In this document: piece after piece, positions 45,913 to 54,333 of the stretch
Position numbering within the stretch: the stretch's first letter is position 1
Layout: every line of letters begins with the position of its first letter
Assembly: GCA_945865635.1 (NCBI GenBank)
Contig: CAMBEP010000005.1
Location: 86,093 to 150,092, forward strand
Direction of reading: 5' to 3'
DNA from: Candidatus Kuenenia stuttgartensis
GTDB taxonomy: Bacteria > Planctomycetota > Planctomycetia > Isosphaerales > Isosphaeraceae
Length of the DNA stretch: 64,000 nt
Translations under genes and position numbers: made by a program
The notes under the pieces: model-generated
What the model saw: the letters and a program-made list of their open reading frames with translations, nothing else
The model's database searches: none
Told to the model about the DNA's origin: nothing

Positions 45913-46728
45913 TTAACGCTTCTCAAGCCACTCCGTTTCCTGAAGTCGGTTGGACCATGCATGGGCCGCCATGACCACTTCGGCTGGGGGCTGCACCTGC
46001 TTACAGGGCAGATTCCAGCACTTCGCAAGCCGCTTGCCCAACCGCTCTGCCCAGCGCACGGGCGATGGCTCGGCAAAGCCGGGGCATAGGTCTAGAAGGC
46101 CTGGCAAATGTGCGGCCTGCGGATGCCCGGATCGCTGCCAGTGAATGGAACCATGCTGAAGGGTGCCCCAGCCACGCCGCCGCTGCGCGCCGCCCACGAG
46201 CTTGGTTGCGTTGAGGATCAAATCATCTGCGTCACCATCCTCAAAGCAGAGAAATGGCGATGACGGTATGACACTTCCAACCAAAGGTGCCGCACCTGCC
46301 ACCTGCTGGCGCCGATGAAGCCTGGCGCCGTCTTCAGCCAGAATCGTTGCAAGTGCGTCGTGAATGGCCTGATATAAAGCCCTGGCCTGCCCGGCCCAGG
46401 GGTGCCCGGCAGGCACCACCACGGCATAGGTCAGGTCGTTGTCGTGCCAGATTGCTCCGCCGCCAGTGGGCCGCCGAACTACGGCGACATCGCTCCAAGC
46501 CGTTTTGAGGGGCTCGGGCAAGCCTTTCCAGGCCTGAAAATAGCCCAGGGAGAGGGTCGGTGCCGACCACGTGTAGGTTCTCAGCCAAATCGTCAGAGGG
46601 GTTTCATGAGCGTGATCCAGCAAGGCCAGGTCGAAGGCCATTTGTGTGGGGCCATCGGCGTGTATGGTTGGCAGCACATTGAGGCAGAAGTTTGTTGTGT
46701 TTGCGTTGATTTGTTGGTCTGGGGTCAT
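45913..46728 (-). CDS. Lipoate--protein ligase A family protein
   Basis: A 271-residue member of the biotin/lipoate ligase family. The signature RRPTGGGAIWHD lies near residue 90, with a lysine in ATKLVGGAQRRR and a LQHGSI segment. It probably attaches lipoate, or octanoate, to the GcvH protein encoded just upstream. The ATG at 46728 overlaps the gcvPB TGA as ATGA, so translation is coupled; an upstream ATG at 46740 is less likely. Whether it is a ligase or an octanoyltransferase (LipM-like) cannot be decided. Confidence 0.88.
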   Translation of the reverse strand: MTPDQQINANTTNFCLNVLPTIHADGPTQMAFDLALLDHAHETPLTIWLRTYTWSAPTLSLGYFQAWKGLPEPLKTAWSDVAVVRRPTGGGAIWHDNDLTYAVVVPAGHPWAGQARALYQAIHDALATILAEDGARLHRRQQVAGAAPLVGSVIPSSPFLCFEDGDADDLILNATKLVGGAQRRRGWGTLQHGSIHWQRSGHPQAAHLPGLLDLCPGFAEPSPVRWAERLGKRLAKCWNLPCKQVQPPAEVVMAAHAWSNRLQETEWLEKR

Positions 46729-48200
46729 TTTCGCCGCCATCGCAAGACGGGATTTCGGGCGGCCTGGACTTCATCCGGCCTGTCTACGGGAGTGGTCGAA
46801 GGCGCGGCATGGAGCACATCGGGCGATTCTTGGGCAATCGCCCGCATGGCCAGGATGAATTGATCGAGAGTCTGCCGGGATTCGCTCTCGGTGGGCTCGA
46901 TCATAAGCGCTTCGGCAATGATCATGGGGAAATAAACCGTTGGGGCATGAAAGCCGTAGTCGAGCAGGCGCTTGGCGATATCCATCGCCCGCACACCCTT
47001 CTCACGCGACATCGCCCGCGCGCTGGCCACAAACTCATGCATGCAGCGATCGCCCATCGGCACTGGGTAAACGTCTTTCAGACTTGACAATAAATAGTTT
47101 GCATTCAAAACCGCCATCTCCGAGATATTCTTCAGCCCATCCGGCCCCTGGCTTCTGATATAGGCCCAGGCACGGACCAGTACACCCACATTGCCGAATG
47201 TGGCACGCACCCGCCCAATGCTTTCAGGGCGGTCATTGTCCAGCTCATAGCCCCCACTTTCCCGCCTGACGACCATGGGCGAGGGCAGGAATTTGGCCAG
47301 ATGCTGGCGCACGGCGATGGGTCCGGCGCCAGGGCCACCGCCACCATGAGGGCCCGAGAAGGTCTTGTGGGGGTTATAGTGCATCAAATCTGCCCCCATG
47401 TCGCCTGGGCGAACCACTCCCAGAATGGCGTTCATGTTGGCTCCGTCCAGATACATCAAGGCCCCTTGCTCGCGCAGCATGCTTGAGATGGTGCCAATCT
47501 GATGGTCGAACAGGCCTGCTGTGTTGGGGTTGGTGATCATGAATACGGCCGTCTGGCTATTGAGCTTGGCTTTCAGGTCGTCCAGGTCGACCAGCCCGGA
47601 GGGGCCGCTTTTGACGGTCACTGCGTCGAAGCCTGCAATGTGCGCTGATGAAGGATTGGTCCCATGGGCGCTGTCGGGCACCAGAACATTGGCACGCTTC
47701 TCGCCGATGCTGCGAAAATGGGCCGCTGCCACCAGCAGGGCCGTCAGTTCGCCATGCGCTCCGGCCGCAGGCTGGAGCGAAACGGCATGAAGGCCAGCAA
47801 TTTCAGCCAAATAATTCTGAAGCTCATAAAGCACCTCCAGAAGGCCCTGAACTGATCTGGAGGGCTGATAGGGGTGCACTGAGGCAAAGCCCGGCAGCGA
47901 TGCAATCCGCTCATTGCGCTTGGGGTTGTACTTCATCGTACATGAGCCCAGCGGATAGAAGTTCTTGTCGATCGCAAAATTGAGCTGCGACAGCCGAACA
48001 TAATGCCGAACCACCGAAAGCTCGTCCAGTTCCGGCAGATCCGGCGCCTTATCCGCCAGAAATTCGCCTGGAATCAGGCGGCTCATTGGTTCGGCATCGG
48101 CGCTGGAACGGGCCAGGACACTGGATTGCCGCCCCGGCTGGGATTGCTCGAAAAGCAGAGGTGGTGAGCCGCTGGGTTCCATGTGATTTTTCTGTTTCAT
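46725..48200 (-). CDS. gcvPB: Glycine dehydrogenase (decarboxylating) subunit 2
   Basis: The PLP-bearing half of the split P-protein of the glycine cleavage system. At 491 residues it has LGSCTMKYNPK, NPNTAGLFD, YLDGANMNAILG and the PLP lysine in NPHKTFSGPHGGGGPG. It decarboxylates glycine with GcvPA and passes the aminomethyl group to GcvH. The start at 48200 follows an AGGA and avoids overlapping gcvPA; an ATG at 48275 would add 25 unlikely residues. gcvPA lies 49 bases upstream. Confidence 0.96.
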   Translation of the reverse strand: MKQKNHMEPSGSPPLLFEQSQPGRQSSVLARSSADAEPMSRLIPGEFLADKAPDLPELDELSVVRHYVRLSQLNFAIDKNFYPLGSCTMKYNPKRNERIASLPGFASVHPYQPSRSVQGLLEVLYELQNYLAEIAGLHAVSLQPAAGAHGELTALLVAAAHFRSIGEKRANVLVPDSAHGTNPSSAHIAGFDAVTVKSGPSGLVDLDDLKAKLNSQTAVFMITNPNTAGLFDHQIGTISSMLREQGALMYLDGANMNAILGVVRPGDMGADLMHYNPHKTFSGPHGGGGPGAGPIAVRQHLAKFLPSPMVVRRESGGYELDNDRPESIGRVRATFGNVGVLVRAWAYIRSQGPDGLKNISEMAVLNANYLLSSLKDVYPVPMGDRCMHEFVASARAMSREKGVRAMDIAKRLLDYGFHAPTVYFPMIIAEALMIEPTESESRQTLDQFILAMRAIAQESPDVLHAAPSTTPVDRPDEVQAARNPVLRWRRK

Positions 48201-48249
48201 CCGTTCCTGTTGTGAGAGGGATCCGTCTTTAATTAAAAAAAGGCTCTTA

Positions 48250-49608
48250 TCAAGCACACGCCAGGGCCACTTCAAGGGCCAGAGCCAGGGCTTGAATGTC
48301 AGAGTCGGTGCGCTTCTCCGTTACGGCCACCAGCAAGTCATGAGGGCGGTCCGGATAGTAGCCCGATAGAGGAATGCCCGCCAGAATGCCCTGCGAGCGA
48401 ACACGCTCCGCTGCCACAGACGCAAGGCGGCCCGGCTCAAACCTGACCACAAATTCACGGAAGAATGGGCCATCGAGCACTCTCTCCACACCCGGAATCT
48501 GGGCCAGCCGGGCCGCGGCCTTGTGCGCCTGGCGTGCCGATGTCTCAGCCACCTGACGAAAGCCACCGGGCCCGAGATCGGCCAGATAAATCGCCGCACG
48601 CAGGGCCATCAAGCCCTGATTCGTGCAAATATTCGACGTAGCCTTCTCACGGCGAATGTGCTGTTCGCGGGTTTGCAGAGTCAGCGTATAACACCGCTTG
48701 CCATTCCGGTCTACAGTCTCGCCCACCAGCCGACCCGGCATTTTCCGCATGAATTCCGATCGACACGCAAAAAGGCCCAGACTCGGCCCGCCAAAGCTCA
48801 TGATATTGCCCAGCGACTGCCCCTCACCCACCACGATATCGGCACCAAACAAGCCCGGGTTCCGGAGCAGGCCAAGGCTGATCGGATCCACACTCAGAAT
48901 GGCCAGCGAGCCTTTTTCATGAGCCATTTGGACCAACGTTTCGGCGTCCTCCAATGTCCCAAAAAAATTCGGCTGCTGAATCACCACGGCCGCTGTGTCG
49001 TCCGTCAATGCTGCGGCAATATCCTCTGGGCGTGTCCGCTGGTTGACACTCGGCACAATGACCAGCTCAGTCTCAAGATTCGTCAGGTAAGTGGCCAGTG
49101 TCTGCCGATGTTCCGGATGTACGGCATCCGACATCACGATCCGCCCCAGACGGCCAGTCGATGTCATCGCCAGAAATGCCGCTTCCACCACCGCTGTGGC
49201 GCATTCGTAAAGACTTGCATTGGCCAGATCCATGCCTGTGATTTGCGCCACAAGCGTCTGGAATTCAAAGATCGCTTGCAGGGTGCCCTGGCTCGCTTCG
49301 GCCTGATACGGCGTGTAGGCGGTGTAGAATTCGCCTCTGCTGGCCAGTTGATCCACCAGGGCCGGTATGAAGTGGTCGTAAAAGCCACCACCCATGAAGC
49401 AGATTTCGGTGCCGGCAGACTGATTTCTGCCCGCAATTTCCGATGCATATCGCGTCAGCTCCAGCTCATTCATGGCAGCCGGAATGTCGAGCAGACGATT
49501 CAGACGAACCGCTTTTGGCACCGTCTCAAACAGAGACTCAACATCCGGCACTCCCACGACGGCCAGCATTGCAGCAAGATCATCAGGCGTGTGTGGCGTG
49601 TAAGCCAT
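48250..49608 (-). CDS. gcvPA: Glycine dehydrogenase (decarboxylating) subunit 1
   Basis: The N-terminal-type subunit of the split P-protein, 452 residues. MAYTPHTPDDLAAML, FMGGGFYDHFIPAL and YTPYQAEASQGTLQAIFEFQ are family hallmarks. The ATG at 49608 follows GGGAGAGG; upstream in-frame ATGs would add an unrelated 42-residue extension. It sits between gcvH and gcvPB in one transcriptional direction. Confidence 0.96.
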   Translation of the reverse strand: MAYTPHTPDDLAAMLAVVGVPDVESLFETVPKAVRLNRLLDIPAAMNELELTRYASEIAGRNQSAGTEICFMGGGFYDHFIPALVDQLASRGEFYTAYTPYQAEASQGTLQAIFEFQTLVAQITGMDLANASLYECATAVVEAAFLAMTSTGRLGRIVMSDAVHPEHRQTLATYLTNLETELVIVPSVNQRTRPEDIAAALTDDTAAVVIQQPNFFGTLEDAETLVQMAHEKGSLAILSVDPISLGLLRNPGLFGADIVVGEGQSLGNIMSFGGPSLGLFACRSEFMRKMPGRLVGETVDRNGKRCYTLTLQTREQHIRREKATSNICTNQGLMALRAAIYLADLGPGGFRQVAETSARQAHKAAARLAQIPGVERVLDGPFFREFVVRFEPGRLASVAAERVRSQGILAGIPLSGYYPDRPHDLLVAVTEKRTDSDIQALALALEVALACA

Positions 49609-49702
49609 GTTTGCCTCTCCCCCCCCTACTTCTTGGTGCGAAATGAATTCAGGCATTCCATTGCATGCCCAATTGATAAAAGTCGGGGCCTGAACCGCCT
49701 CG

Positions 49703-50113
49703 TCAATGATCCGCCCCTGCCACGGCCTTGGCATAATCGGTCGACGACATCAAAGCCGCAACATCGGCCAGATTCTCGGGCTTGATACGGACCAGCCAGC
49801 CAGCCCCGTATGGATCGCTCGAAAGCTTCGACAAATCGGCCACCACCTCTGCATTGACCTCAACCACCTCGCCTGAAATCGGCGCGTAGATGTCGTTGAC
49901 AGACTTCACGCTTTCGACCTCGCCCAGCCGCCCGCCTGCCGTCACTTTGCTCCCGGCTTTGGCCAGGTCCATCACGATCAGGTCCGTGAGCTGCTCCACG
50001 GCAAACGCCGAAAGGCCTACGATCGCCATTTCGCCTTCCAGACGAACCCATTCATGCGTCTCTGCATAACGCAAATCGTTCGGAAAATTTGACACCGAAT
50101 AGCTCTCTTTCAT
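49703..50113 (-). CDS. gcvH: Glycine cleavage system H protein
   Basis: Lipoyl carrier of the glycine cleavage complex, 136 residues. DLRYAETHEWVRLEG opens the domain and the lipoylated lysine lies in EVESVKSVNDIYAP. The C-terminus extends to GWLVRI plus a short tail. Start at 50113 chosen over an in-frame upstream ATG because it gives the usual length. A TATAAT box with a palindrome precedes it. Confidence 0.96.
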   Translation of the reverse strand: MKESYSVSNFPNDLRYAETHEWVRLEGEMAIVGLSAFAVEQLTDLIVMDLAKAGSKVTAGGRLGEVESVKSVNDIYAPISGEVVEVNAEVVADLSKLSSDPYGAGWLVRIKPENLADVAALMSSTDYAKAVAGADH

Positions 50114-50130
50114 TTCGCCTTGATCAAAAG

Positions 50131-50152
50131 ATGGACGTTTATGTCCATTATA
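50131..50152 (-). promoter_or_regulatory. Candidate gcvH promoter with inverted repeat
   Basis: On the - strand TATAAT (complement of 50147-50152) is preceded by TTG. Just downstream, ATGGAC (50131-50136) and GTCCAT (50143-50148) form a 6-bp inverted repeat overlapping the -10 region, which could be an operator. No convincing -35 is seen. Confidence 0.45.
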
Positions 50153-50222
50153 CAAGTTAAGCCGGAACCATGCGATCACTTTGGCCTGACCATGACCAAA
50201 AACCTCGGCCACGACAAATGCC

Positions 50223-51356
50223 TCAAGGGCAATTCGGACGTCGATAAAATGGCAGCCTGCACACGTCTGCGCCCGACAATGCCCCCCTGATATCCACGCT
50301 CAGAACCCCCTCCACAGGCGGCCACTCGATGGAACGATTCACCAGGGCCATGGCGATCGGCACCTGCAATGTCGGCGAATACGTCCCGCTTGTCACCTCG
50401 CCCACCGATGCTCCGTCCAAAACGACCACCGCCCCCTGCCTGGCTGGTCGCCTGCCCGAGAAGTTCAGCCCGACTCGGCTCCCGGGCGGGTTGGCCGCAA
50501 TCAGAATCAGCCCGACTCGGCGCCTTGGCGGGTTGGCCGCAATGCGCTCCAAGGCCATTCGGCCTGCAAATTCCCCCTTGCCAGGCTTCACAAAACTGCC
50601 AAGCCCCGCCGAATAAGGGTCGATTGTCTCCGAAAGCTCATGCCCGTAAAGCGGCATGCCCGCCTCAAGTCTCAAGGTGTCACGCGCACCCAGACCACAC
50701 GCCACCGCCCCCGCCTCCACCAGGCCAGCCCAGGCATCTGCCGCCTGATCGGCTGGCAAAATCCACTCAAATCCATCCTCGCCCGTATATCCCGTGCGGC
50801 TCAGCAGCGAAGAACGACCTTGATACAGAAAATCCCTGAAGTGATAGTATTTCATCTGATCCGCAGACGGTTCAATCCTATCCTGAACCAGCCCCAAGGC
50901 CGCCGGGCCTTGAATGGCGATCATGGCCGTCTCGTCTGTCCAATCCTTGATCCTGGCACCGCCGGGATTGAACTGGCTCAATCGCCGCAAAACCGCATCG
51001 CGGTTCGACGCATTACAGACCACCCACCAGCGATCCGCTTGCACCCGATAAACCAGCACATCGTCAATCGTTCCGCCCAGATCATTGCACATCAGGCTAT
51101 ACTGGATCTGATTGTCGGCCAGCAAGGAGACATCATTCACCGTCGCCTGCTGGAGCAGGTCCATCGCCTGCCCGCCCTGAAATTCAATTCGACCCATGTG
51201 GCTGACATCGAAAAGGCCCACCTTGGTCCTGACTGCCTCGTGCTCTGCCATGATCGAATGATACTGCACTGGCATGGACCAACCTGCAAAATCGACCAAT
51301 CGCCCCTGATGAGCTTTGTGCCAGGCCGTGAGTGGCGTTATTTTTGGGGTTGTCAT
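50223..51356 (-). CDS. gcvT: Glycine cleavage system T protein (aminomethyltransferase)
   Basis: Tetrahydrofolate-dependent aminomethyltransferase, 377 residues. Signatures include LVDFAGWSMPVQY, GLFDVSHMGRIE, RTGYTGEDGFE and CGLGARDTLRLEAGMPLYGHE. Near residue 270-300 the sequence carries an in-frame tandem duplication of 14 residues (IAANPPxxRVGLxxx repeated), an insert beyond the usual family length. The ATG at 51356 was chosen for its normal N-terminus; an upstream in-frame ATG at 51425 is less likely. gcvH begins 109 bases downstream. Confidence 0.95.
   Translation of the reverse strand: MTTPKITPLTAWHKAHQGRLVDFAGWSMPVQYHSIMAEHEAVRTKVGLFDVSHMGRIEFQGGQAMDLLQQATVNDVSLLADNQIQYSLMCNDLGGTIDDVLVYRVQADRWWVVCNASNRDAVLRRLSQFNPGGARIKDWTDETAMIAIQGPAALGLVQDRIEPSADQMKYYHFRDFLYQGRSSLLSRTGYTGEDGFEWILPADQAADAWAGLVEAGAVACGLGARDTLRLEAGMPLYGHELSETIDPYSAGLGSFVKPGKGEFAGRMALERIAANPPRRRVGLILIAANPPGSRVGLNFSGRRPARQGAVVVLDGASVGEVTSGTYSPTLQVPIAMALVNRSIEWPPVEGVLSVDIRGALSGADVCRLPFYRRPNCP
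50466..50549. repeat. 42-bp tandem duplication inside gcvT
   Basis: CAGCCCGACTCGGC at 50466 and again at 50508, each followed by GGCGGGTTGGCCGCAAT, with a 42-base period and about 4-5 mismatches between the first 36 bases. It keeps the reading frame and adds 14 residues to GcvT. Confidence 0.85.
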
Positions 51357-51511
51357 GGGGCTTGGGAACCTATCCGTTTGTAAAACTTTCAAGCGACTGG
51401 AAAAGCCCATTCCATCGTAATGCAAGCCCCTGAAAATAGCACCTGTTTTTTATAAAATCGAAAGACCATTCTATCCAAAGAAAATCAGGCCGACTGCGCA
51501 CATTGGGTGCT
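51357..51511. other. Upstream region of gcvT
   Basis: No gene and no recognisable glycine riboswitch core are seen here on the - strand. The promoter of gcvT must lie in this stretch or in the adjacent repeat. Confidence 0.4.
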
Positions 51512-51607
51512 ATCGTCGCTGACGATCCTCAACCACCGGCTACAGGCTTTGATGCCTCCTGCATATTTTTCGATCAAAACATGTCGTTTATGACCGCGAA
51601 GCGTATA
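51512..51607 (+). mobile_element. MITE-like element, truncated copy D
   Basis: The right-hand 96 bases of the MITE-like element: TCGTCGCTGACGATCCTC, AACCACCGGCTAC, a decayed GATGCC hairpin, and the terminal GACCGCGAAGCGTATA. The left two-thirds are missing. Confidence 0.75.
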
Positions 51608-51854
51608 AATTCAAGATTTGATGAACCATCGGTTTTCTGGCTCATGGCCAAAGATTCTACTCTTAATTAACGGCAAAGAGGTCTTTGGTGTAGGCCAGGG
51701 TCCCCTGACCTGGCACGTGCGCTCAACGATACCTTGCATTGAGAAATCGACGAACCAGCAATATCGATCGCGCGAGCCCGGTCAGGGGAACTCGTTGTAT
51801 ATCACATCTTGTAAAATCATAAATCTTCGATATTTGAGCGGATTTTGATTTAAA
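51608..51854 (-). repeat. Second dispersed repeat, copy 2
   Basis: Reverse-oriented relative of the repeat at 43023-43314, running from GATTTGATGAACCATCGG to GCGGATTTTGATTTAAA. It adjoins the right end of the truncated MITE-like copy, but in the opposite orientation to copy 1. No coding character. Confidence 0.75.
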
Positions 51855-51878
51855 GGCCAAAGGCCTGGCCCAAGATAG

Positions 51879-51897
51879 CCCAGGGCAAAGCCCTGGG
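51879..51897. repeat. Short perfect hairpin
   Basis: CCCAGGGC and GCCCTGGG around AAA. It is embedded in a GGCC-rich stretch (51855-51912) and may be a small extragenic palindrome. It lies between the repeat cluster and the Fic gene. Confidence 0.6.
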
Positions 51898-51958
51898 TCG
51901 GCGTAGGCCTATAATTTATAAACTCTTACCATCCCTGCTTGCCCGTGCGGAGAATCGA

Positions 51959-51993
51959 GGCTATTATGTCCGTATAAAGTGCGGAGAATAGCC
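51959..51993 (+). promoter_or_regulatory. Palindromic promoter/operator region of Fic gene
   Basis: GGCTATT (51959-51965) and AATAGCC (51987-51993) bracket TCCGTATAAAGTGCGGA, which itself has TCCG/CGGA arms around a TATAAA-like -10. The 11-mer GTGCGGAGAAT occurs at 51945 and 51979. The second copy includes the GGAG ribosome site. This is consistent with autoregulation by the C-terminal winged helix of the Fic protein. Confidence 0.55.
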
Positions 51994-53091
51994 ATGCAGA
52001 TCTACGAGAGGTCCGATTGGCCCAGGTTCGACTGGGATCAGGAAGGGCTGGCGAACCAGCTTGCGGCGGTTCGTCACCGGCAGGGGCGGCTTATAGGCCG
52101 CATGGAGGGCCTGGGCTTGCGGCTCCGCGAGGAAGCTGTCCTCAGCACTCTGACTCAGGACGTACTCAAATCGAGCGAGATTGAGGGCGAGATTCTCGAT
52201 ATCGATCAGGTTCGCTCCTCACTCGCTTGCCGGCTCGGACTTGATATCGGGGCACTCACACCGGCCGACCGTCACGTCGAAGGGGTCGTCGAGTTGATGA
52301 TCGACGCTACCCAGAAATACGAAGAACCGCTCACGGAAGAACGCTTGTTTGCCTGGCATTCCGCCCTCTTCCCAACCGGCCGCAGCGGGATGCAAAAGAT
52401 CAGGGTCGGGCGGTGGCGTGATGACAACTCTGGCCCGATGCAAGTTGTTTCAGGCCCGATCGGCAAGGAACGGGTCCATTATCAGGCACCATCGGCCGAA
52501 CAGCTTCCCGCGGAGATGTCGAAGTTGCTGGACTGGTTCAATGCCCAGGGGGCGATTGATCCGGTACTCAAAGCCGCCCTGGCGCATCTTTGGTTTGTGA
52601 CCATTCACCCCTTTGACGACGGCAATGGCCGTATCGCCCGTGCCATCGCGGATCTTGCCCTGGCACGTTCCGAGCGTAGCCCGAAACGCTTCTACAGCAT
52701 GTCCGCCCAGATCCGTCTGGAACGAAAAGCATACTACGACATTCTGGAACAGACCCAGAAGGGTTCTCTGGACGTTACGGCGTGGATGCAGTGGTTCCTC
52801 GGCTGCCTTGACCGAGCCTTTGACGGAGCAGAGGGCACGCTCTCCGGCGTGCTTCGCAAAGCCAAGTTCTGGGAATCCCACTTGGGCGAATCGTTCAACG
52901 AGAGGCAGCGAAAAGTCATGAATCGGCTGCTTGATGGGTTCGAGGGGAAACTTTCATCCTCGAAGTGGGCAAAGCTGGCCAAGTGTTCGCAAGACACCGC
53001 CAGCCGTGACATTAATGACCTCATAAAGCGAGATATCCTGACGAAGGACGCGTCCGGCGGACGAAGCACATGCTATTCGCTTAATGGATGA
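51994..53091 (+). CDS. Fic family protein (class II, with C-terminal winged helix)
   Basis: A 365-residue Fic protein that probably transfers AMP from ATP to target hydroxyls. The catalytic motif is HPFDDGNGRIAR starting at about His205. The autoinhibitory helix SSEIEGE (about 60-66) lies N-terminal to it, making this a class II Fic. A DUF4172-like N-terminus precedes, and a winged-helix domain with KLAKCSQDTASRDINDLI closes the protein. Start ATG at 51994 has GGAG at the right distance; a GTG at 51979 is less likely. It stands alone next to mobile repeats and may be transferred. Confidence 0.93.
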   Translation: MQIYERSDWPRFDWDQEGLANQLAAVRHRQGRLIGRMEGLGLRLREEAVLSTLTQDVLKSSEIEGEILDIDQVRSSLACRLGLDIGALTPADRHVEGVVELMIDATQKYEEPLTEERLFAWHSALFPTGRSGMQKIRVGRWRDDNSGPMQVVSGPIGKERVHYQAPSAEQLPAEMSKLLDWFNAQGAIDPVLKAALAHLWFVTIHPFDDGNGRIARAIADLALARSERSPKRFYSMSAQIRLERKAYYDILEQTQKGSLDVTAWMQWFLGCLDRAFDGAEGTLSGVLRKAKFWESHLGESFNERQRKVMNRLLDGFEGKLSSSKWAKLAKCSQDTASRDINDLIKRDILTKDASGGRSTCYSLNG

Positions 53092-53349
53092 CTAAATCTG
53101 AAGAAATGGGTAATCCAGGAAAGCCAGGAAGCCAGATTCTGGCAAAAAAGTTTTAACGGTGTCCTGTCGCTTCGAGTTCTCACTCCTTGAGGATTCGGCG
53201 AGAAGATCGGGAGTGGTCGTGGCAAAACGGAGACGTGGGATCATTCCGTTGTCATCATTCGAGTCCTGCAAATAAGCGCTGAAACATTGCCCCAAGTTGT
53301 GTCTTGAATTGATTCGAAGACTGAAATCTGGGCCAGACCGGAAAATAAG
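53092..53349. other. Intergenic region after Fic gene
   Basis: Nothing recognisable; convergent genes end on either side. The terminator at 53350 closes the region. Confidence 0.4.
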
Positions 53350-53393
53350 AAAAAAAACGGTGGAATGAGACAATGCTCATGCCACCGTGTTTT
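53350..53393. terminator. Bidirectional terminator between Fic and acetyltransferase genes
   Basis: ACGGTGG (53357-53363) pairs with CCACCGT (53382-53388), with an inner stem ATGAG/CTCAT, flanked by AAAAAAA on the left and GTTTT on the right. The left A's give a strong T tract for the - strand acetyltransferase gene. Confidence 0.85.
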
Positions 53394-53420
53394 GGATTTG
53401 TTAAGCCCATTCGGATTCGA

Positions 53421-53984
53421 TCAGGCGCCGACCGTCAAAGGCATCAGGGCCTGATTATGGAACGACATGGCGGCCGAGACGCCGACAGATCGAATCAGGG
53501 CCACTTCATTGCAGTTCGGGAAGAGTGGGCATCGAACGCACTCGTTCCAGATCTTGTGGGGCAATTCGCTCTTTTCGATCTGAGCATAGCCGCACCGCTC
53601 GAAAAACTCGGGAACATAGGTCAGAGTGAATACGGACTTGATGTCCAGCACTCTGGCCGAATCCCAACACGCGTCCACCAGTTTACGACCAATGCCGCGG
53701 CCCTGAGCTTGCTCAGTAACGGCCAGGCATTTGAGTTCAGCCAGATCTTCCCAAAAAACATGAAGGGCAGAACAGCCGATGATTTGACCGTCGTCGTCGA
53801 CAGCCACATAAAATTCGCGGATCGATTCATAGAGCTCACCCAGCGTGCGCCGGATCATGAGCTTTTTGTCCGCAAAGGATTTAATCAAGTCGCATATGGC
53901 GGGAACATCACTAACACGTGCAGGGCGTATGTTCAACCGAGGAGCCTCCAAACCCCGGAGTCTCACCGGGACAATCCAATACAT
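53421..53984 (-). CDS. GNAT N-acetyltransferase, ArgA-like
   Basis: A 187-residue acetyltransferase. IRPARVSDVPAICDLI opens the domain, the acetyl-CoA loop is EQAQGRGIGRKLVDAC, and the pattern WNECVRCPLFPNCNE near the C-terminus is typical of short ArgA-like N-acetylglutamate synthases. It may supply N-acetylglutamate for arginine synthesis together with ArgJ (15.5 kb). The ATG at 53984 gives a normal N-terminus; upstream in-frame ATGs add unrelated residues. A terminator follows. Confidence 0.8.
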   Translation of the reverse strand: MYWIVPVRLRGLEAPRLNIRPARVSDVPAICDLIKSFADKKLMIRRTLGELYESIREFYVAVDDDGQIIGCSALHVFWEDLAELKCLAVTEQAQGRGIGRKLVDACWDSARVLDIKSVFTLTYVPEFFERCGYAQIEKSELPHKIWNECVRCPLFPNCNEVALIRSVGVSAAMSFHNQALMPLTVGA

Positions 53985-54333
53985 TGTGTTTATCCGAAAC
54001 GACCACCATTCGATCATCTTCCCGTAGGGCTCCGGCGGTTGGTTTCCGCTTGTCGGCTTGCCACTGTTGGGGCATGTGTCGGAATATTCCATCGTATTCT
54101 ATACGCGTCCATAATCAATACCAATTCGCAAAAAGTTTTCAAAAGGTTCGGGCTTTCTGAAAAAACAATCTTAACCCTAATTTCGGAATGGAGTTAAAAA
54201 ATCCCGCAGAAGCCCGCATTCCGATCACTCTTCAGCGCCTCCAGGGCCCCCGCTTCTCACCAACTCCTAACCAAATCGCTATACTTTATTGGTAACGATT
54301 CCCAAACGATGTCAAAACAGAGTCTGTTTCGTG

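Noticed and set aside
48523..49785. 420-codon + strand open frame
   Set aside because: Antisense to gcvPA; no motifs and a composition typical of a shadow frame.
51357..51511. Glycine riboswitch upstream of gcvT
   Set aside because: The conserved core (GGAGAG with downstream GGCACC/GAAGG elements) was not found on the - strand.
53373..54197. 274-codon + strand open frame
   Set aside because: Opposite the ArgA-like acetyltransferase, which has an intact acetyl-CoA motif and a terminator; the + frame resembles nothing.
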